Below, piece by piece: positions 63,870-64,000 of a stretch of 64,000 nucleotides of DNA. The stretch covers positions 1-64,000 of the forward strand of contig UCKS01000034.1 of assembly GCA_900473045.1 (NCBI GenBank), in the 5' to 3' direction. This DNA comes from Hyphomicrobiales bacterium. GTDB taxonomy: Bacteria > Pseudomonadota > Alphaproteobacteria > Rhizobiales > Rhizobiaceae. Both the position numbers and the translations under genes were made by a program. A model generated the notes under the pieces. The model saw only the letters and a list, made by a program, of their open reading frames with translations. It ran no database searches and was not told the DNA's origin. The stretch's first letter is position 1. Each line of letters begins with the position of its first letter.

Positions 63870-64000
63870 GATATCTCGGCGGAACCGGCTTCGACGGCCG
63901 ATCGGAATAAACCTGCTTTTAATAATCAAGTTTATATTGCCAATCCGGCATCTTTGCAATTGCTGAAATGCCAGAGAAACCCTTGTTTGTCAGGGGTTGT

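Overview
The window looks like chromosomal DNA of a Rhizobiaceae alphaproteobacterium (Rhizobium/Agrobacterium/Sinorhizobium group). The evidence is the gene order coaBC ... ubiB-ubiE / mutM-rpsT-dnaA, a complete iolRCDEB inositol cluster, a ctp-type (Tad/Flp) pilus cluster, an Agp2-like bacteriophytochrome, and high-GC coding sequence on both strands with almost no spare DNA. I cannot place genus or species from sequence alone. I see no rRNA, tRNA, CRISPR array, prophage or insertion sequence.

Layout. 1-6.4 kb holds assorted metabolism: an FAD oxidoreductase cut by the left edge, a ketopantoate-reductase-like protein with a VOC protein, a HAD phosphatase, a LysE exporter with an AraC regulator, and a GFA protein. 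5.6-12.7 kb is the inositol operon iolR-iolC-iolD-iolE-iolB on the minus strand, with palindromic intergenic elements in three of its gaps and candidate IolR operators in front of iolC and iolR. 13-31 kb is housekeeping and sensing: a class II glutamine amidotransferase, coaBC, heme oxygenase plus bacteriophytochrome (bphO-bphP), a MerR regulator divergent from a Zn/Cd/Pb P-type ATPase, a membrane alpha/beta hydrolase, a nucleoside deaminase, macAB, a GNAT acetyltransferase, ubiB, ubiE, mutM and rpsT. 31.6-32.6 kb is a gene-free dnaA upstream region carrying clustered GANTC sites, DnaA-box-like cores and a CtrA-like box, followed by dnaA and its terminator.

34-48 kb: an M17 aminopeptidase, then the Tad pilus locus. 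A TadD-like lipoprotein gene stands alone, followed by the minus-strand operon pilA-cpaA-cpaB-cpaC-cpaD-cpaE-cpaF-tadB-tadC, and a divergent plus-strand group with a CpaC-N-like secreted protein and two TadE-like pseudopilins. 48-60 kb is a nucleoside uptake and salvage region. deoB-add and upp read rightward. A BMP-type nucleoside ABC transporter followed by cdd-punA-deoC-deoA reads leftward, and the two sets converge on a retropepsin-like protease gene. 60.6-64 kb is a TonB-dependent siderophore receptor preceded by an AraC regulator.

Together the genes give a soil or plant-associated lifestyle: inositol and nucleoside scavenging, far-red light sensing, metal and siderophore handling and pilus-mediated attachment, close to the replication initiator gene. 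Start sites were chosen from ribosome-binding sites, overlaps and family lengths. Regulatory sites are pattern matches by eye and not tested.
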